Assembly: GCF_006335005.1 (NCBI RefSeq)
Contig: NZ_VDMP01000025.1
Location: 450,187-514,186, forward strand
Origin: Nocardioides albidus
Lineage (GTDB): Bacteria > Actinomycetota > Actinomycetes > Propionibacteriales > Nocardioidaceae
DNA length: 64,000 nucleotides
Direction of reading: 5' to 3'
Positions 63,895 to 64,000 of this stretch are shown here, in pieces. The notes beneath the pieces were generated by a model, which saw only the letters and a list, made by a program, of their open reading frames with translations, was not told the origin of the DNA and searched no databases. Each line of letters opens with the position of its first letter. Position 1 is the first letter of the stretch. Position numbers and translations under genes: made by a program.

Positions 63895-64000
63895 GTGACC
63901 CGCTACCCCGGCCAGTACGCCGACGCCGGCGTCTTCGTGTGCTTCGAGGGCGGCGAGGGCGGCGGCAAGTCGACCCAGTCGCGGCTGCTGCGCGACCGGC
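63895..64000 (+). CDS. tmk: Thymidylate kinase, N-terminal part
   Basis: The first 35 residues of a gene cut by the window edge. VFVCFEGGEGGGKSTQSRLL is the P-loop of dTMP kinase (usual form FEGxxGxGKSTQ). The enzyme phosphorylates dTMP to dTDP. tmk next to topA is a common arrangement in this group. GTG start with a leaderless-type box upstream. Confidence 0.85.
   Translation, partial: MTRYPGQYADAGVFVCFEGGEGGGKSTQSRLLRDR

Overview
The window is 64 kb of very GC-rich DNA with dense, often overlapping genes, many GTG starts and ATGA/GTGA start-stop overlaps. Gene content points to a free-living actinomycete. Markers are a BldG-type STAS protein, a mycothiol-dependent-type enzyme, an F420/PPOX-type protein, an actinobacterial holin-X protein, an MprAB-like two-component system, and a tad/flp locus flanked by HAD-IB, helicase and topA genes as in mycobacteria and streptomycetes. 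A Nocardioides-like member of the Propionibacteriales is my best guess; this is inference from gene content and style, not from a marker-gene comparison.

Layout. 1-1.9 kb: end of one glutamine amidotransferase, then pabA-pabB (folate branch); pabB carries an in-frame palindromic insert. 2-6.2 kb (minus): mprAB-like regulators with a downstream lipoprotein, a fructosamine kinase-like gene and a holin-X membrane protein. 6.3-9.9 kb: nhaA, a TetR regulator with its partner enzyme, a small membrane protein and a PPOX-fold protein. 10-14.2 kb (minus): acetate module with DUF485, actP and acs. 15-22.7 kb: an iron-box-controlled hydroxamate siderophore operon (desA, desB, a desC-desD fusion, a penicillin-acylase-like gene and a second GNAT), followed by decayed transposase and DUF222 fragments. 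23.4-35.8 kb: nitrate assimilation (narK, nasA, nasB-like, nirB, nirD, hemD-wHTH, siroheme chelatase). A GtgAG-type motif recurs in front of three of its transcription units, and a phosphatase and a membrane glycosyltransferase gene are interspersed.

36-41.8 kb (minus): an AbiEi-like gene, a second DUF485/solute symporter pair in one operon with a LytS/LytTR system whose leader holds five direct repeats at exactly 22-bp spacing, and a methyltransferase. 41.8-49.1 kb: a degenerate Fic protein, a repeat-rich gap, a HAD-IB phosphatase and the tad operon (ssd/cpaE, cpaF, tadB, tadC, flp, tadE and a tadE-like gene). 49.1-54.5 kb: an MrfA-type helicase, then the most interesting unit: a BldG-like STAS protein, an RsbQ-like hydrolase and a PAS-GAF-GGDEF protein whose PAS resembles RsbP. 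This looks like the RsbQ-RsbP sensory pair rewired from a phosphatase to cyclic-di-GMP output. 54.6-64 kb: proton pyrophosphatase, M14 peptidase, YciI-like protein, methyltransferase, DUF2510 protein, a repeat-bearing gap, topA and the start of tmk.

Several regulatory features recur: TAnnnT boxes 6-7 bases before a start codon (leaderless-type promoters), and long-stem hairpins without a T-tract at operon ends. I see no tRNA, rRNA, CRISPR array, intact insertion sequence or prophage.
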